A stretch of DNA of 64,000 nucleotides from NCBI GenBank assembly GCA_964019335.1, contig OZ025665.1:186001-250000 (forward strand), in the 5' to 3' direction. The translations under genes were made by a program, and so were the position numbers. The number at the start of each line of letters is the position of its first letter. Position 1 is the first letter of the stretch. The notes beneath the pieces are model-generated. The model searched no databases, had not been told where the DNA came from, and was given only the letters and a program-made list of their open reading frames with translations. Below, piece by piece: positions 37,301 to 47,413 of the stretch. The DNA is from Diplonema japonicum (lineage: Eukaryota; Euglenozoa; Diplonemea; Diplonemida; Diplonemidae).

Positions 37301-40300
37301 GGCGGAGGCGGCAAGGTCAGATGTCTGCATGGGGTCTTTAAGAATAGCAGTCCTTAGCGTCTGCAGTGTCTTGATGTTGTCAGAAAGAAAGGGCGCTAAG
37401 TGCTGGCTAGCCATTGGCACATCTGCAAGAGCATTTTCAATCGCCTCCAATGCACCGTTAGCGTCCTTAGAACCTAGCAAGCCAGAAGCTTCCTTCAGAG
37501 AAGCTGCCGCTTTCGAGATGCCCGCTATGCCTTCTGCTGCGTTCCACGCAGAGGCACCCGCCGCGGCAGCATATTTAGCAACGTCTCTTCCCGTCTTGCC
37601 TTGCTGTAGTTCACGGCGAAGATTCTGCAACTCGTTAGTGCTCCTCTTCAAACCTTCTGCAAGAATGCTTTCTGCGGGAGTCATGTCGCCAAGAGACTGT
37701 GCCTCGTCAGCTAACACACTGACCTGGTGCATCAGGGAATTCAAATCGGTCTTCGCAGAGATGGTGATCCGGCCACTTAGCTCAGCACAGGCATCGGACA
37801 GGCTCTTCGTCGCTTCAATAGCTCCTTGGAGACCGCAGCCCGCTGCGTTGCTGACGATGCCGGCCGCTTCCAGCATTTCACGTGTTGCCGCTACCCTGTT
37901 CCCTCTGAGCAGCTGGTCCACACATCTTGCAACTGTAGTCGATGCTGTATCTAACTTCTGCTGCAAGATGTCTGCTTCGCATTTGTCTCGCAGCTCTTGC
38001 ATCAATACCGCCACCTTCCTAGCCGCTGCGACGGACTCTGCAGTTGTCTCACCCATTCCAATCTTTCTAGCCACATGGTGCGCGTCAAGGGACAGAAGCC
38101 GCACGTCTTCTACATTTCCAGCACCACGCTTTGCTTCTAGTGCTGCGCCTGGCATGTCTCCAGAAGCTAGCAATGACACAACCTTCCCAAGCTGTGGTGC
38201 GACCTCCTCGTGCCTCCTTGCTGAGATGGAAGCCTCATCAATCAGGCCGTGTGTGTCGCTGCCGTCGGACTTCACACATCTTGTGGCAATGCGCTCAGCT
38301 GCGATTTCTGAAGGCCCTACGCCCAACCCTGCAAGATGGCTGGCCTCATCGAGCATTGCCTTCAGTTCATCATCAGTAGGTGCGTCACCCTTCTGAAGCC
38401 TGTGCTGCAATACCGCGAAACCTTGCATAAGAGCGCCCAAACGGGGTGCTTTGGATGAGTCCTGCGACGCATTTGCTGCTGAAACAGCTGTTGCTGCTTG
38501 GAGTGCAGCTATGGCACCTGCTTCGTTTCCGGCCAATAACCTGCGGTGTGCTTCCTCAACCATTTCAGCTGTCTGCACTGATCCACCCAGACGGAGGTTT
38601 TGTGCAAACTTTTCGAGCTTCGCAGGAGTAACGCGTTCCCCTTTCTTCATCTGCATAACAATTTCAGCAAGCTGTGCAGCTGCGGCAGCATCAATAGGCT
38701 GGCTTTGGAAAGCGTTGTAGTTCTGTAAAGACTCTGCAAGGAGCTTCTTAACGGCATGGGGCAGCATAGGGTGCCTCTGCGCAGTCCGCACGGTGTCTGC
38801 CAAGTCTTGCCCGTCGGACTCGACTTGACGGAGTTTCAACAGCTTAGCTTCAACTGCAACCATCTCGTCCTCTGGGATCATAGACCGCAGCTCTTCTTTC
38901 AACTTGTCGATCTCGTCCTTCATGTCCTGAGACACGACGGCTTCTACTTGCAAGTTAGTTTGCAGCTCGATAACGCGCTGCTTGAGTTCTTCGTTTTCCT
39001 TCCGAGGAAGGTTCACAGCTAACGCGGCCTCCTTTAACTGCTCTTGCAGCATCGAGATCTCCAACTGTGCCTCCTCAAGCTCCTCTGTCTTTGACTTGTG
39101 CTCGATTGGGCTGGGAACGCCTGCCAGCTGTCTGGCATCCTGCACACACGACGCTAGAAACCCAGTAGGGTTAGGTACGCCATGTGACAGCTGCGTGTGT
39201 AGCCTTTCCGCGATCATGCGGGCGGCACATTGCTCAGCACCAGGTGCTCCTAATTGCATGGCAAGATCCTCGAGCACGGCTGCCACGGGCTGCACGGCGT
39301 CCCGTGCCGTCTGCGCATCGACTATCGTTTCAGGAAGTCCCTTAAGACGCTCTGCAAGTTCAGGCGGTGCAGAAGCTAGAAGGTCATGCAGCAGCGCAAC
39401 ACTGCAAGCAGAATCACCCACGTTGAGGATCTCGATGAGCTCGTTAAGAACCGATACCTGCTTCTCCAGTTCACTATGCTCCTGTATGGCCTTGAGGGCT
39501 GCTTGTCCTGCACGCTTCACAGCGGTCGATGCAGAAGTCTCGTTCCCTTGTTTCAGCTGGGTAGCGGCGTACTGCAACTCCTTCATCGCCCATTTCATGC
39601 CAGACGACAGAACGGAGTCAGGGGTTACAATTTGCCCAACAGCAGTGACCTCAGCAAGTAGTCCATCGACAAGAGGCGCACTAACCTCCGCAGATTCGCA
39701 CACCACAGCTACACGACGTGCAGTCTCGAGGGCTGCAGCAGCACCACAACCGGCTGCCGCCTCCGTTGTTGCAGAAGCACAGTTTGCCACCGAAATGGCT
39801 GCGGCGCGCTCTCCATTTGCAGCAAGATCAATAGCCCGCTGAAGATTTGCTGCAGAAGCAAGAAGGCACTCCTTGACAGGTACAGCCTCTACTCGTTCAG
39901 CAGCACCTTTAACAGCACCGGCTGCTTTTGCAAGTAAGCGCACTGCCTCAGTGCTGCCTTCGCCTTGAGCAAGTCTACGAACAGCCTCGAGAGTCTCCAC
40001 AGCAGCTAATCGCGACTCTTCAAGCCCTGTTGTTGCTCGAGCTACCTCCGCAGAGGCACCAGCAGCAGCGGCCTGCATGCTGGCACCTGCCGTATCGAAT
40101 GACGTCAGCAAGTCAGTCGCCCTACTGAGTGCACCGTTCACCTCGGGGTGTCTGGACCCTACTGCTGCCAGCTCTTTGATGAGCATCTTGCTGTCTGCAC
40201 TTGATGGGTTCTTCTCTGCTACTGACGAGCACCAGTTAACGATTCTGAGTGCAGCGCTTTCAGGGCCACCTGATCCCAGGCACCCCACACGGCATGCTTC

Positions 40301-43300
40301 GTCTCGCAACCCTCGCAATTCGTCTTCAGAAATGTGTTCACCCCGCTCCATTCTCTTGTGTAAATATTGCAAGGAGTTCAGTAACCTTGCCATCGGTTGC
40401 TCATCAGTGCCATGCGTTAGGAGCGCTTGGTTAACAGCTTCGCGCAGCTCAGCTGGTATGTCCTGCCTCCTGAGCATGCCCTTGAGGATCTCAGTGAGTT
40501 GCGCGATGCTCCCACCAGACTTCCCTAGTACAATGGCTGCGTCAAGTGCGTGCAGTTTGTCTTCAGGAAGCCTTACGCATTTCTGCTTTGCATCTTCCAG
40601 CATCTTGATCAACCCTTTGCTTTCAGACAACACTACATCGCGCGGCTTCTTTCCCTTGACCCAGTTGGCCGCTGCTCTCAATGCGCCCTTTAGCTTTGGG
40701 TGCTCCGCTGCAAGTGACTCTGCTCTGTTCACGAGAGCCAGTACCTCGACTTCGTCGTCGCTGCCCACCGTTTCAAGGTTCGCCGACAAAGTTTCCAAAG
40801 CACGGAGGGGGTTCACCACACTCTTAATGTCACACGCAATGGAGTGAAGTGCACCAGGCTGCAGACCGTTCTTCACAGCTTCCGCAAGTTTCCCAGCGCA
40901 TATCTTCAACCCTTCACTCGCCTCAGGGTGTCGCACAGCAGCTTCAGCAATGGCGGAGGCAACAGCATGGAGCTCCTTTGGAGTGACCTCCTCGCCAGCC
41001 GCCCTACGTGCCGCAAGGGATTCCAACACCCCGGAGAGCTCCTCAGCTGCTGATTTCGCGTCCCGAACAGGCAAGCCAGCTGCCTTCGCCGCCTCGTCCC
41101 TCAAGCGCCCGATCTCAGCCGCACTTACGGCCTCTCCTCGTGCCGCCCGTGCCGCTGCAGCGATCAATTCAGTAGCAACAGAACAACCACCCTCGCCAGC
41201 CGCCTGTGCACGCTCTGCAAGTTGCCCAAGCTCATCAGCACCAGGTGCCTCCCTTGCCGCAACGCGAGATTCGATTCCCCATAAAGAGTTTGCAATGGCA
41301 CGCATTCCGGCTGCAGAAGCCGCAGCTGCCTCGCACGACTGTCGTAGATCTGCAATTTGTGCTTTTGGTGAACTAGTTGTCAGGTTGTCAATGCCCTTCT
41401 TGATGCCGATCATTGCTTTTCCCACAAGACCAGGCTGTGTCGCAAGCTGCGACGCTACAACTGCTGCTTGCTGGATGCCAGCAGCAGATGGTGTTTCCTC
41501 AAGAAGCTCCAAATGACGCGCAAGAGCAAGCGCACCACTTTCAGCGCTGGACAGCTTGTTACATTCGTTGAGGAAAGGCAGCTGCTGAGTTGAAAGTAAT
41601 GCCTTCTCGCAAAGTGCTGCCATTTGTTCGGGCTTGATGTTGTTTTGTGCTAGGCCGTTAATGAGGCCTGAGAGCTGGCTGGCAATGACACGTGCTGCCA
41701 TCTCATCTGGGGCCAGCTGCGAACCCGCAAGGTTGATGAGGCTGTCGAGGCATTCAGATACCTCAGGTTCTGTGACGCCACAGAACAAGGCCTTACTTGA
41801 CAAATCATTCAGCTTCTTGGAACAGTCGTTGAGCGCAGTGCCCAGCTCACCAGGGATATCTGTGGTCACCGTCTCTGCTGCTCGGAGCAACAAGGTGGCT
41901 GTCTGCTGTGGGTCGGTTGTCTGAGACAACGCTTCTTTTACAACCTCGGCAGCACGTGAAGCAGCCAGCTGGCCTTCCGCACCGGACCGTGCCGACGCGC
42001 CTGCCCCGCCGAAGATCACAACTGCCTCGCCAGCATCGCCAGCAGCAAGAGCCTCAATTGCGCTCTTGAGCCTTTTAGAACAGTCCAAGAGACCTATCGC
42101 TGTGGCGCTTCCCGAGTGCACCGCGTTCAGTGCTGTTGACTCACTCTCGTGTGCAAGTTTTTCGGCGGCAGATATAAGACTCGCACTTTCCTCACCGCCG
42201 CCAGCCCTGCTGAGCAGTGAAGCACAGGAAGTTGCAATCAGTAGTGCCGTTTCGGCAACTGCCTTGGGCCCACACCCCGATGCTTGCTCAACAGCTTCCG
42301 CAGCATAGTTCGTTTCGTTGGTGCACCCAGCTACGTCATTTTCGTCAACAAGTGAAAGCACTCTGTCCAGCGCCGCTGCCGCTGTGCTCAATAAGTTCCT
42401 CGTACCAGGTGCCTCTGATCGGTTCCTTGCTGCCCTGATAGCTCCCGCGGCTTTCGCCGACTCAGCCATTGTTTCAGGGCTATAGTTTTCCAGTCCAATC
42501 TTCCTTGCCGTTTCGTACGTTTCCAAGGCAGTGATTCGGTTGCTCGCCATGTTTGTGGATATGCACTGAGCCTCGCCGACAGCTGAAAGGACATCTGCGC
42601 TATTCTTCGAGCGTGAGGCTGCTTGCAAGAGCGACGCGACACGTGTCAGGGCAGCTGCCATCTCGGGGTACCGTTTCCCTGCAGCAATTGCATCGTTGGC
42701 CGTGTTCTGTATAGCTGCGGAGTCGGCTCCATCAGCAAGCTTGCGGCACTGCAGAGCCAAGTCTTCAGCCGCGGTTTCAGCAGCACTGGCACCCAGCTTT
42801 CCAATCGTGCATGCCATGTTCCTCAAGCTTTTAACGTCTTCCACAGACACAGTGTCGCCGGCAGCGGCCTGGCGTTGCAGCTTCGATACTGCAGAAACCA
42901 GAGTGGAGTATGTATTCGTAGCCTTTACAACTGGGACGCTAACATCAGGACTGAAAGCGATCTGAGACACTTCCTCTTCGATGCTGCCGTCGAGACCCTC
43001 GCTTAAAAACGCTATGCAGTGGTGGCCGTCATTCATATCCATGCACGTAGGAAGGCTCATTTCTTGCGCAACGCCTTCCTTGACCACCACACTGCCGATA
43101 CCGATCGTGTTGCCCTTAGGGGGGGCCTGCATGATTTCAATCATCTCGCTGGACGTTCGCGGGGCGTGTTCACTGCGTCCCTTCGTGACACAATAATGTA
43201 GTCGTCCGGTGCCCTGGCAGTCAATGGCGACGCGCAGGTCACGGCTTTTAGCGCTTTGAACTTTCATTCGCATATGAGGGGGGTCCCTCTCGGACTCGGG

Positions 43301-45685
43301 TGCCATAGACTTATCGCGAGGGGGCGACATAGACATCGAGAAAAGTGACCTTGGAGGCTCAGTTGCCACCCCTGTCTCAGTGGTGGCATGCTGTTCAGAG
43401 CCCACGCAAGCGTCTTTGGAAGGTGCTCTGGGGATGCTGTGACTTGGGCTTCGGCCCTGGCTCTGCGCTCCTGGAAGGCTGAGATGCCTTGGCATGCTAG
43501 GGCTGTGTGGCTGAGGTGGACGGGGGAGTGAAGACGATGCGTAGACTGTGTCAGGTGATGCTGTAGAGGCAAGGGTCACAGTCTTGAGCGGTGATGGGAT
43601 GTTGGCAGGCGGCGAGGCAGCGCGGTTGGGCACCTGTGTGGGCTCGTCTACGTCGAACTCGTCGGCAACATTAGAATCAGTGTCAAGGTCGTGGGGGAAG
43701 GATGGGATGTGAATGTCGGGTACTTTCTCTTCGAACTGCGCAAACGAGTGGTTGTCCAAATCAGAAAGAAGCTTCGACTGCAGCCCCTTAAGCTCTTGTT
43801 GGTATCTAGAAGCACGTTCCAGATGCTGTCTTGCCTGTTGTTTCTCTTCCTCAACCTTGGCACGATCGGCCCCTCTGTAAGAGCGCGACTCTAGCTCTTG
43901 AAGCTTCTCGAGCATCATCCTTGACGTACGCTGCGCCTCAGCAAGAGCCCTCTCCACACCCTGCTCCTGCTGTTCGGTGTTGTCAATGACGGCGTTGAAC
44001 CTGTTCACCATCCCCTGCTGTACGTTGCGCTTCTCGAACTGCTGGTCCTCTAACTGCTTCATCTTACTTGTCCTCTGCTGGTACGTAGCTAGCTCTTCTA
44101 ACTCGTCGTTCAAAAGTGCCCTTAGCTGGTCTCGCTGCCACTCAGTCAGGGAGGGGTCCTCTAGAGCCCTTCTTAGCACACCCACCCTCTGCTCTACGCT
44201 GGGCTCAGGTGTTGCAAAGGTGATAAGGCTGCACACATCCTTTGCTACTTCCGCGAAGCGAAGTGTATGCTTGGTTTCCTTGAAGCAAGAAACGTGTGGG
44301 CTGACAGTTGCAATGAGCACCGTTTTGCAGTTGCCACCAAGTGAGTTGATGAGGACTTTTGTTAGTGTGGAATCACGGAAAGGGATGGTGAGATCGGAGG
44401 GCTGAGCAAGGCGCTCAAAGACCATCCTGAGAATGGAGAGAGACTTGTTGATCGAGACAGACTCGTCACGCGAGATGCCGTTGGTTCCCTTGCGGAGGTC
44501 CTCGCTGCCTGCGAGGTCTACGAGGGTAAGTGTGGAGCGGGAGAAACGCGTTTCCTCCTGCTGATCTTCGGGTAATAGAGCATGTTCGTGCCGGCCCAGG
44601 GGGAAAGGCGCCTTTCCGAAGACAGTTGTGAGCTGCAACAGGACTATGCAGTGAGACTTGCTAGAGGCATCAACAGAGGGGTCGGTGACGCGAATGGTGC
44701 GGCGTCTGGTGCCCTCGTGGATGGCAGCATGGAAAGCGCTGGTAGTGGTCACTGCACGCCATTGAAGCCCTGCGATGTTGGCTTGCCGCTGCTCACCGAA
44801 AGGCGACTGCATTGTTTGGATGGCGACTTGCATGAGGCGCGGCTCAGAGCCTGGCTTGAGAAGATCGTAAACATCGTTCATGTAGACCTCTAGCATAGCC
44901 ACCTCGAGGAACATCTTGCGGTGCCGATTGCTGGAATTCTGCTGCTCAACCTTTGTGATGAGTGCATCGGCGAGTCTGGGGACGAGCCCGATCTTGCTGT
45001 CATCGAAAGTCTTTTTGCGTTCGGGGCCGAACATGGTGTAGGTCTTCCCACTACGCATCTGCCCGTAGGCGATTGCAGTGTAGTTGTACCCGTCGATGAC
45101 CATGTCGGGGGCGTCAGCGACGCTGTTGTAGATGTCCTGCTGCGAGGCGTACTTGGCACCTGTTCGTGAACGTTCGGACGCACTCCAGAACGATTTATCG
45201 ACGCAGTACGACCGGTAGCTGGAGGCGAGGGAAGAGGCGGACTGAGAGGCGGGGTTGCAAATTGTCACTGCACCATCATTCTCCTCTGAGTACATCTTGA
45301 TCGTGGGGGGCATAGGCGGCTGCCGTGCCTCGTATGGCAGCAACGGTCTAGCCCGCACCCATACCTGCACACCAACCTTGTTCATGTGCATCAATGGTGT
45401 CAGTGCACCCTGCGCTGCCATCATCCCGAACTGAGCCCCAGCTGACCGTGCTTTTTTCTTGCTCTTCGGACTCGGCCACATCATCCCTGACGTCGATTCC
45501 ATACTCTCCAAGTCAAGTCTCTTTACAACTTCTTCCGGTGCTCCTCTTAGCACAGCTGCTCCCTTCACACCCCATCCCGCTCCATCACTGCCTAACTGCC
45601 TCACCTTACCTGCATTCCCTACAGACTTCTGATAAGGCATATCCTCCCCTGGCAGCACTGGGTACCTTCCCTTCCGTGCGGCCAT
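13361..45685 (-). CDS. giant kinesin-like protein, about 10,706 residues, six exons
   Basis: Exons 45685-18218, 18184-18098, 18061-15203, 15163-14897, 14862-14512 and 14449-13361 (ATG to TAA) join in one frame. Their lengths are 9,156 + 29 + 953 + 89 + 117 + 362 codons. The order is: motor (about 104-488), short coiled coil (about 495-650), Ser/Pro linker, one FN3-like module, Ala-rich helical super-repeats (about 918-6595), coiled coil (about 6600-8140), FN3-like modules (about 8150-9860), a Glu run, PH-like (about 9976-10036), an inositol-5-phosphatase-like domain (about 10080-10300) and DysF at the end. The motor implies microtubule movement; the tail implies membrane or phosphoinositide contact. 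The first exon alone is 27.5 kb without an intron, while all five introns fall in the last 4.9 kb. That suggests the tail came from a separate gene. No known kinesin class is matched; joining rests on frame continuity and consistent splice sites. Confidence 0.85.
13382..13612 (-). other. C-terminal dysferlin-type (DysF) domain
   Basis: PPGWADVG, WVWEAEWKVFK, DHEGWVYASEF and CRKRRWVRTRA reproduce the DysFN/DysFC pattern. That pattern is a Trp-rich start, D-x-x-GW-x-Y, and a final RRRxWxRxR, as in dysferlin, TECPR1 and yeast Pex30-type proteins. The domain sits at the extreme C-terminus. Confidence 0.75.
14450..14511 (-). other. intron, 62 nt, phase 0
   Basis: GTATGG after AAT, ending with a T run and CGCACAG. 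Confidence 0.8.
14863..14896 (-). other. intron, 34 nt, phase 0
   Basis: GTATTC after AAG, ending CACCATTAG. Confidence 0.8.
15164..15202 (-). other. intron, 39 nt, phase 0
   Basis: GTATGA after TTG, ending CACTAACATCAG. Confidence 0.85.
15512..15820 (-). other. PH-like domain preceding the phosphatase-like domain
   Basis: Reads LVAKRDRVWLLDFFDRTF, then FSYNQIYRCEK, then KQQKEYELIFESS, and ends FYECTKALRNGLVW. The closing Trp helix and position before a 5-phosphatase fold match PH-like domains fused to such enzymes in protists. A Glu run of about 17 (15948-16000) precedes it. Confidence 0.65.
18062..18097 (-). other. intron, 36 nt, phase 0
   Basis: GTATGC after GAG, ending AATCAG. It contains an in-frame TGA and encloses a 29-codon exon with the previous intron. 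Confidence 0.85.
18185..18217 (-). other. intron, 33 nt, phase 0
   Basis: GTATGC after CTG, a branch-like TTAACTAT, and ACACAG. It contains an in-frame TGA. Confidence 0.85.
21255..25880 (-). other. coiled-coil rod of the giant kinesin (residues about 6600-8140)
   Basis: An uninterrupted Glu/Lys/Gln/Leu-rich heptad sequence of about 1,540 residues, myosin-tail or golgin-like. Between about 22000 and 22750 it contains about five tandem repeats of roughly 49 residues, with the pattern AEKQLEDTxxxxKEELDxK, then EKLLEEEV. It would form a rod of some 200 nm if fully coiled. Confidence 0.85.
33261..33808 (-). repeat. 548-bp repeat, copy A (residues about 3960-4142)
   Basis: Compared by eye it is identical to 36420-36967 (offset 3,159 bp). 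Collinear similarity resumes near 33888-33995. Confidence 0.85.
36420..36967 (-). repeat. 548-bp repeat, copy B (residues about 2907-3089)
   Basis: Identical by eye to copy A. The match resumes near 37047-37155 after a diverged spacer of about 80 bp. Confidence 0.85.
40920..41162 (-). repeat. 243-bp partial copy C (residues about 1508-1589)
   Basis: Matches the first 243 bp of copies A and B, with one difference seen (GCCAGCTGCC against GCCCGCTGCC near 41077). It then diverges abruptly. Confidence 0.85.
44222..45376 (-). other. kinesin motor domain (residues about 104-488)
   Basis: The start VQVWVRARPLLPYE matches the kinesin beta-1 VxVRxRP motif. The P-loop is AYGQMRSGKTYTMFG (residues about 206-220), where GQTGSGKT is usual; the Lys and Thr that bind nucleotide remain. 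Switch I is ASSKSH (about 340-345) and switch II is DLAGSE (about 390-395). INKSLSILRMVFERL and IPFRDSTLTKVLINSLGG follow, then the closing HTLRFAEVAKDV. All essential ATPase motifs are present, so activity is likely. About 100 residues precede the motor, and a predicted coiled coil follows it. Confidence 0.92.
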
Positions 45686-46049
45686 AAGCTCGGTCTTAAT
45701 CTATTTTCCCAGCTTTCGGATTTCCAATAAACTATTTATTCCTTGTCTTTTTTTTTTCCAGTTTTTTTTCTAATACACAGCTTTTATATTCTTGTATAAT
45801 CTAATAATAGTGAAGTTCCTTTTCTTCTTCTTCTTCTTCTTCCTACGATGAAGGGGATGAGAAGGACCGGGGGGTTCTTATCTTCTCAATGGCCCTCCAC
45901 ACCCCTTCCTAACACGCACACCCTCCCTCTCCCCCCTGTGGTGTTTTGTTGGATGAAGCCTTAAAATAAAACGTCAGGAAAAGACAAAAAAAAAACAAAA
46001 AGGAAGCTAGTGAGGATGCAGAAGCCTTTTTTTTCCCCCAATTAAAATG
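45686..46049. other. intergenic spacer upstream of the giant kinesin
   Basis: Low-complexity T-rich sequence with a TTC microsatellite at about 45820-45842. No gene or recognisable promoter element is seen. Confidence 0.5.
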
Positions 46050-47243
46050 TCAAAAAGAACGCTGGCGAGTCTTACTACTGGGGAAATGCGTATAGCAAGC
46101 GGTACGGGTGAGGACACCTCGGATGATGTGGCAGGGTGTGAGGCCGCACGATGTGAGGCTCAAGAAGAGCTTTTCCACGCGTTTTGGGAGGTCGAGATGC
46201 TCGTAGATAGTGAACATGAGGGCCCAGGTGGGCTTGTGTTTAGGGTTGGACTTAAGGGAAAAAGCGAAGACAGACTCTGCAGCTGTGAGGATAGAACCAT
46301 GCGACGCAACATGCTGCCGACGAAACACAGCACGAAGGGCAGCAAGATGTGTGGCTGGAACCCATTTGTAACCCTTTTTCTCCATGACGCTGTGGTAGTC
46401 CTTCATGAAGGCCTCCAGCCCATCATCATCGTTAGCGTGTCCCGCATCACAGACAGTGATGAACGCGTTCCAATGGGTGACCGTGTGGAGACCGTTGTAG
46501 TTTCGAACCGCGTCGCGTGCCGGAGCAAGGTCTTTCCAATTCCTGCAGTGGACAAGATACTCGGTCAGAGTAACAGCATCCCAAGGAATGTTTCGCTCGT
46601 CCATCTCATGCAGGACGGCCTCTGCAGCCTCTCTTCCGAAGGATACCTTCAAACTGGTATTGAAAAAATGCCGTAGATACAGTGTGTCTGGATTCTTCCT
46701 CGCTTCAACGAGTTTTCTGTACTCGGAAAGGACGTGTTCTGCTTCTTGGTGTAGGCCACAGAGCATACATGCTTTGATCATGGACACTAGCAGGCTGTGG
46801 TGGGTGAGCTGTTCTGGGTTCTTTTGTTTGATCTCTGCCCAGATAACCCGAAGTTTTATTGTGTCCTTTTCAAGCCCGGCAACACGTATGAGAACCGAGT
46901 AAACATTCGACGTTAGGTTGTCCTTGTCCAAATACTTCGCGATGAAGTACTCTATCAGCTGCAGTTTTCTGCTCATGCCCAGTATTTTCATCACAACCTC
47001 CTCGCAATCCCTGTCCCGCAGCCCTTTCTTGTACAATTCTTCATACTCCTTCAGAACGGCATAGCCTTCTGTCCCTCCGGCCCACCCGCTGGAAGGCATG
47101 TGTTTCCTTTGTAATTCCTTTGCTATCTTCTTCCCATTAAGTTTCATCGACTCGAATTTTGTGCCTCTATCGTCCACCACGCTCCACCACACAGGAAGCC
47201 GCCGGGTAATAGGGGACCTTGTCATCCACTCGAGCTTCGTCAT
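46050..47243 (-). CDS. pentatricopeptide-repeat-like protein
   Basis: A single-exon frame of 397 residues from ATG at 47243. From about residue 110 onward it consists of about seven helical hairpins of 34-40 residues with PPR spacing. Examples are SNVYSVLIRVAGLEKDTIKL, HHSLLVSMIKACMLCGLHQE and DAVTLTEYLVHCRNW. PPR proteins bind organellar RNA and act in processing, editing, stability or translation, usually in mitochondria. The N-terminus is basic and Trp-containing (MTKLEWMTRSPITRRLP), compatible with a mitochondrial presequence. No catalytic C-terminal domain is seen. The next gene upstream also encodes a probable mitochondrial protein. The repeats are degenerate, so specificity cannot be read. 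Confidence 0.65.
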   Translation of the reverse strand: MTKLEWMTRSPITRRLPVWWSVVDDRGTKFESMKLNGKKIAKELQRKHMPSSGWAGGTEGYAVLKEYEELYKKGLRDRDCEEVVMKILGMSRKLQLIEYFIAKYLDKDNLTSNVYSVLIRVAGLEKDTIKLRVIWAEIKQKNPEQLTHHSLLVSMIKACMLCGLHQEAEHVLSEYRKLVEARKNPDTLYLRHFFNTSLKVSFGREAAEAVLHEMDERNIPWDAVTLTEYLVHCRNWKDLAPARDAVRNYNGLHTVTHWNAFITVCDAGHANDDDGLEAFMKDYHSVMEKKGYKWVPATHLAALRAVFRRQHVASHGSILTAAESVFAFSLKSNPKHKPTWALMFTIYEHLDLPKRVEKLFLSLTSCGLTPCHIIRGVLTRTACYTHFPSSKTRQRSF

Positions 47244-47413
47244 TCTTTTTTTTTTTTTTTGTTTGTTTTTTTTTCTTCTCTAGAGGTTTCTTTTTTTTTT
47301 TCCTCAGTAAAAAAAAGGAAGGTGAGGCACTGATGACAAACGGAGGGAACAGGGAAACACTTTTTTTTTTCTAAAAAAAAATTACATTCCCTCCACACAT
47401 ACACCTTTCCCGC

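Larger units (their letters stand above)
25900..42930 (-). repeat. Ala-rich helical super-repeat region of the giant kinesin
   Basis: About 5,680 residues of Ala-, Glu- and Leu-rich helix with few aromatic residues. A landmark of the type AAGLPVRDAKSAAEELSGVL recurs five times, at about 41080, 36590, 33430, 30200 and 26150, spacing super-repeats about 1,050-1,500 residues apart. Between landmarks recur short motifs such as LRxEAxxAAGLG and EAxxVxRRHPE. It resembles helical-bundle rods in general character, but no named family is recognised. The first three landmarks are almost identical in DNA; the last two have diverged. Confidence 0.8.
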
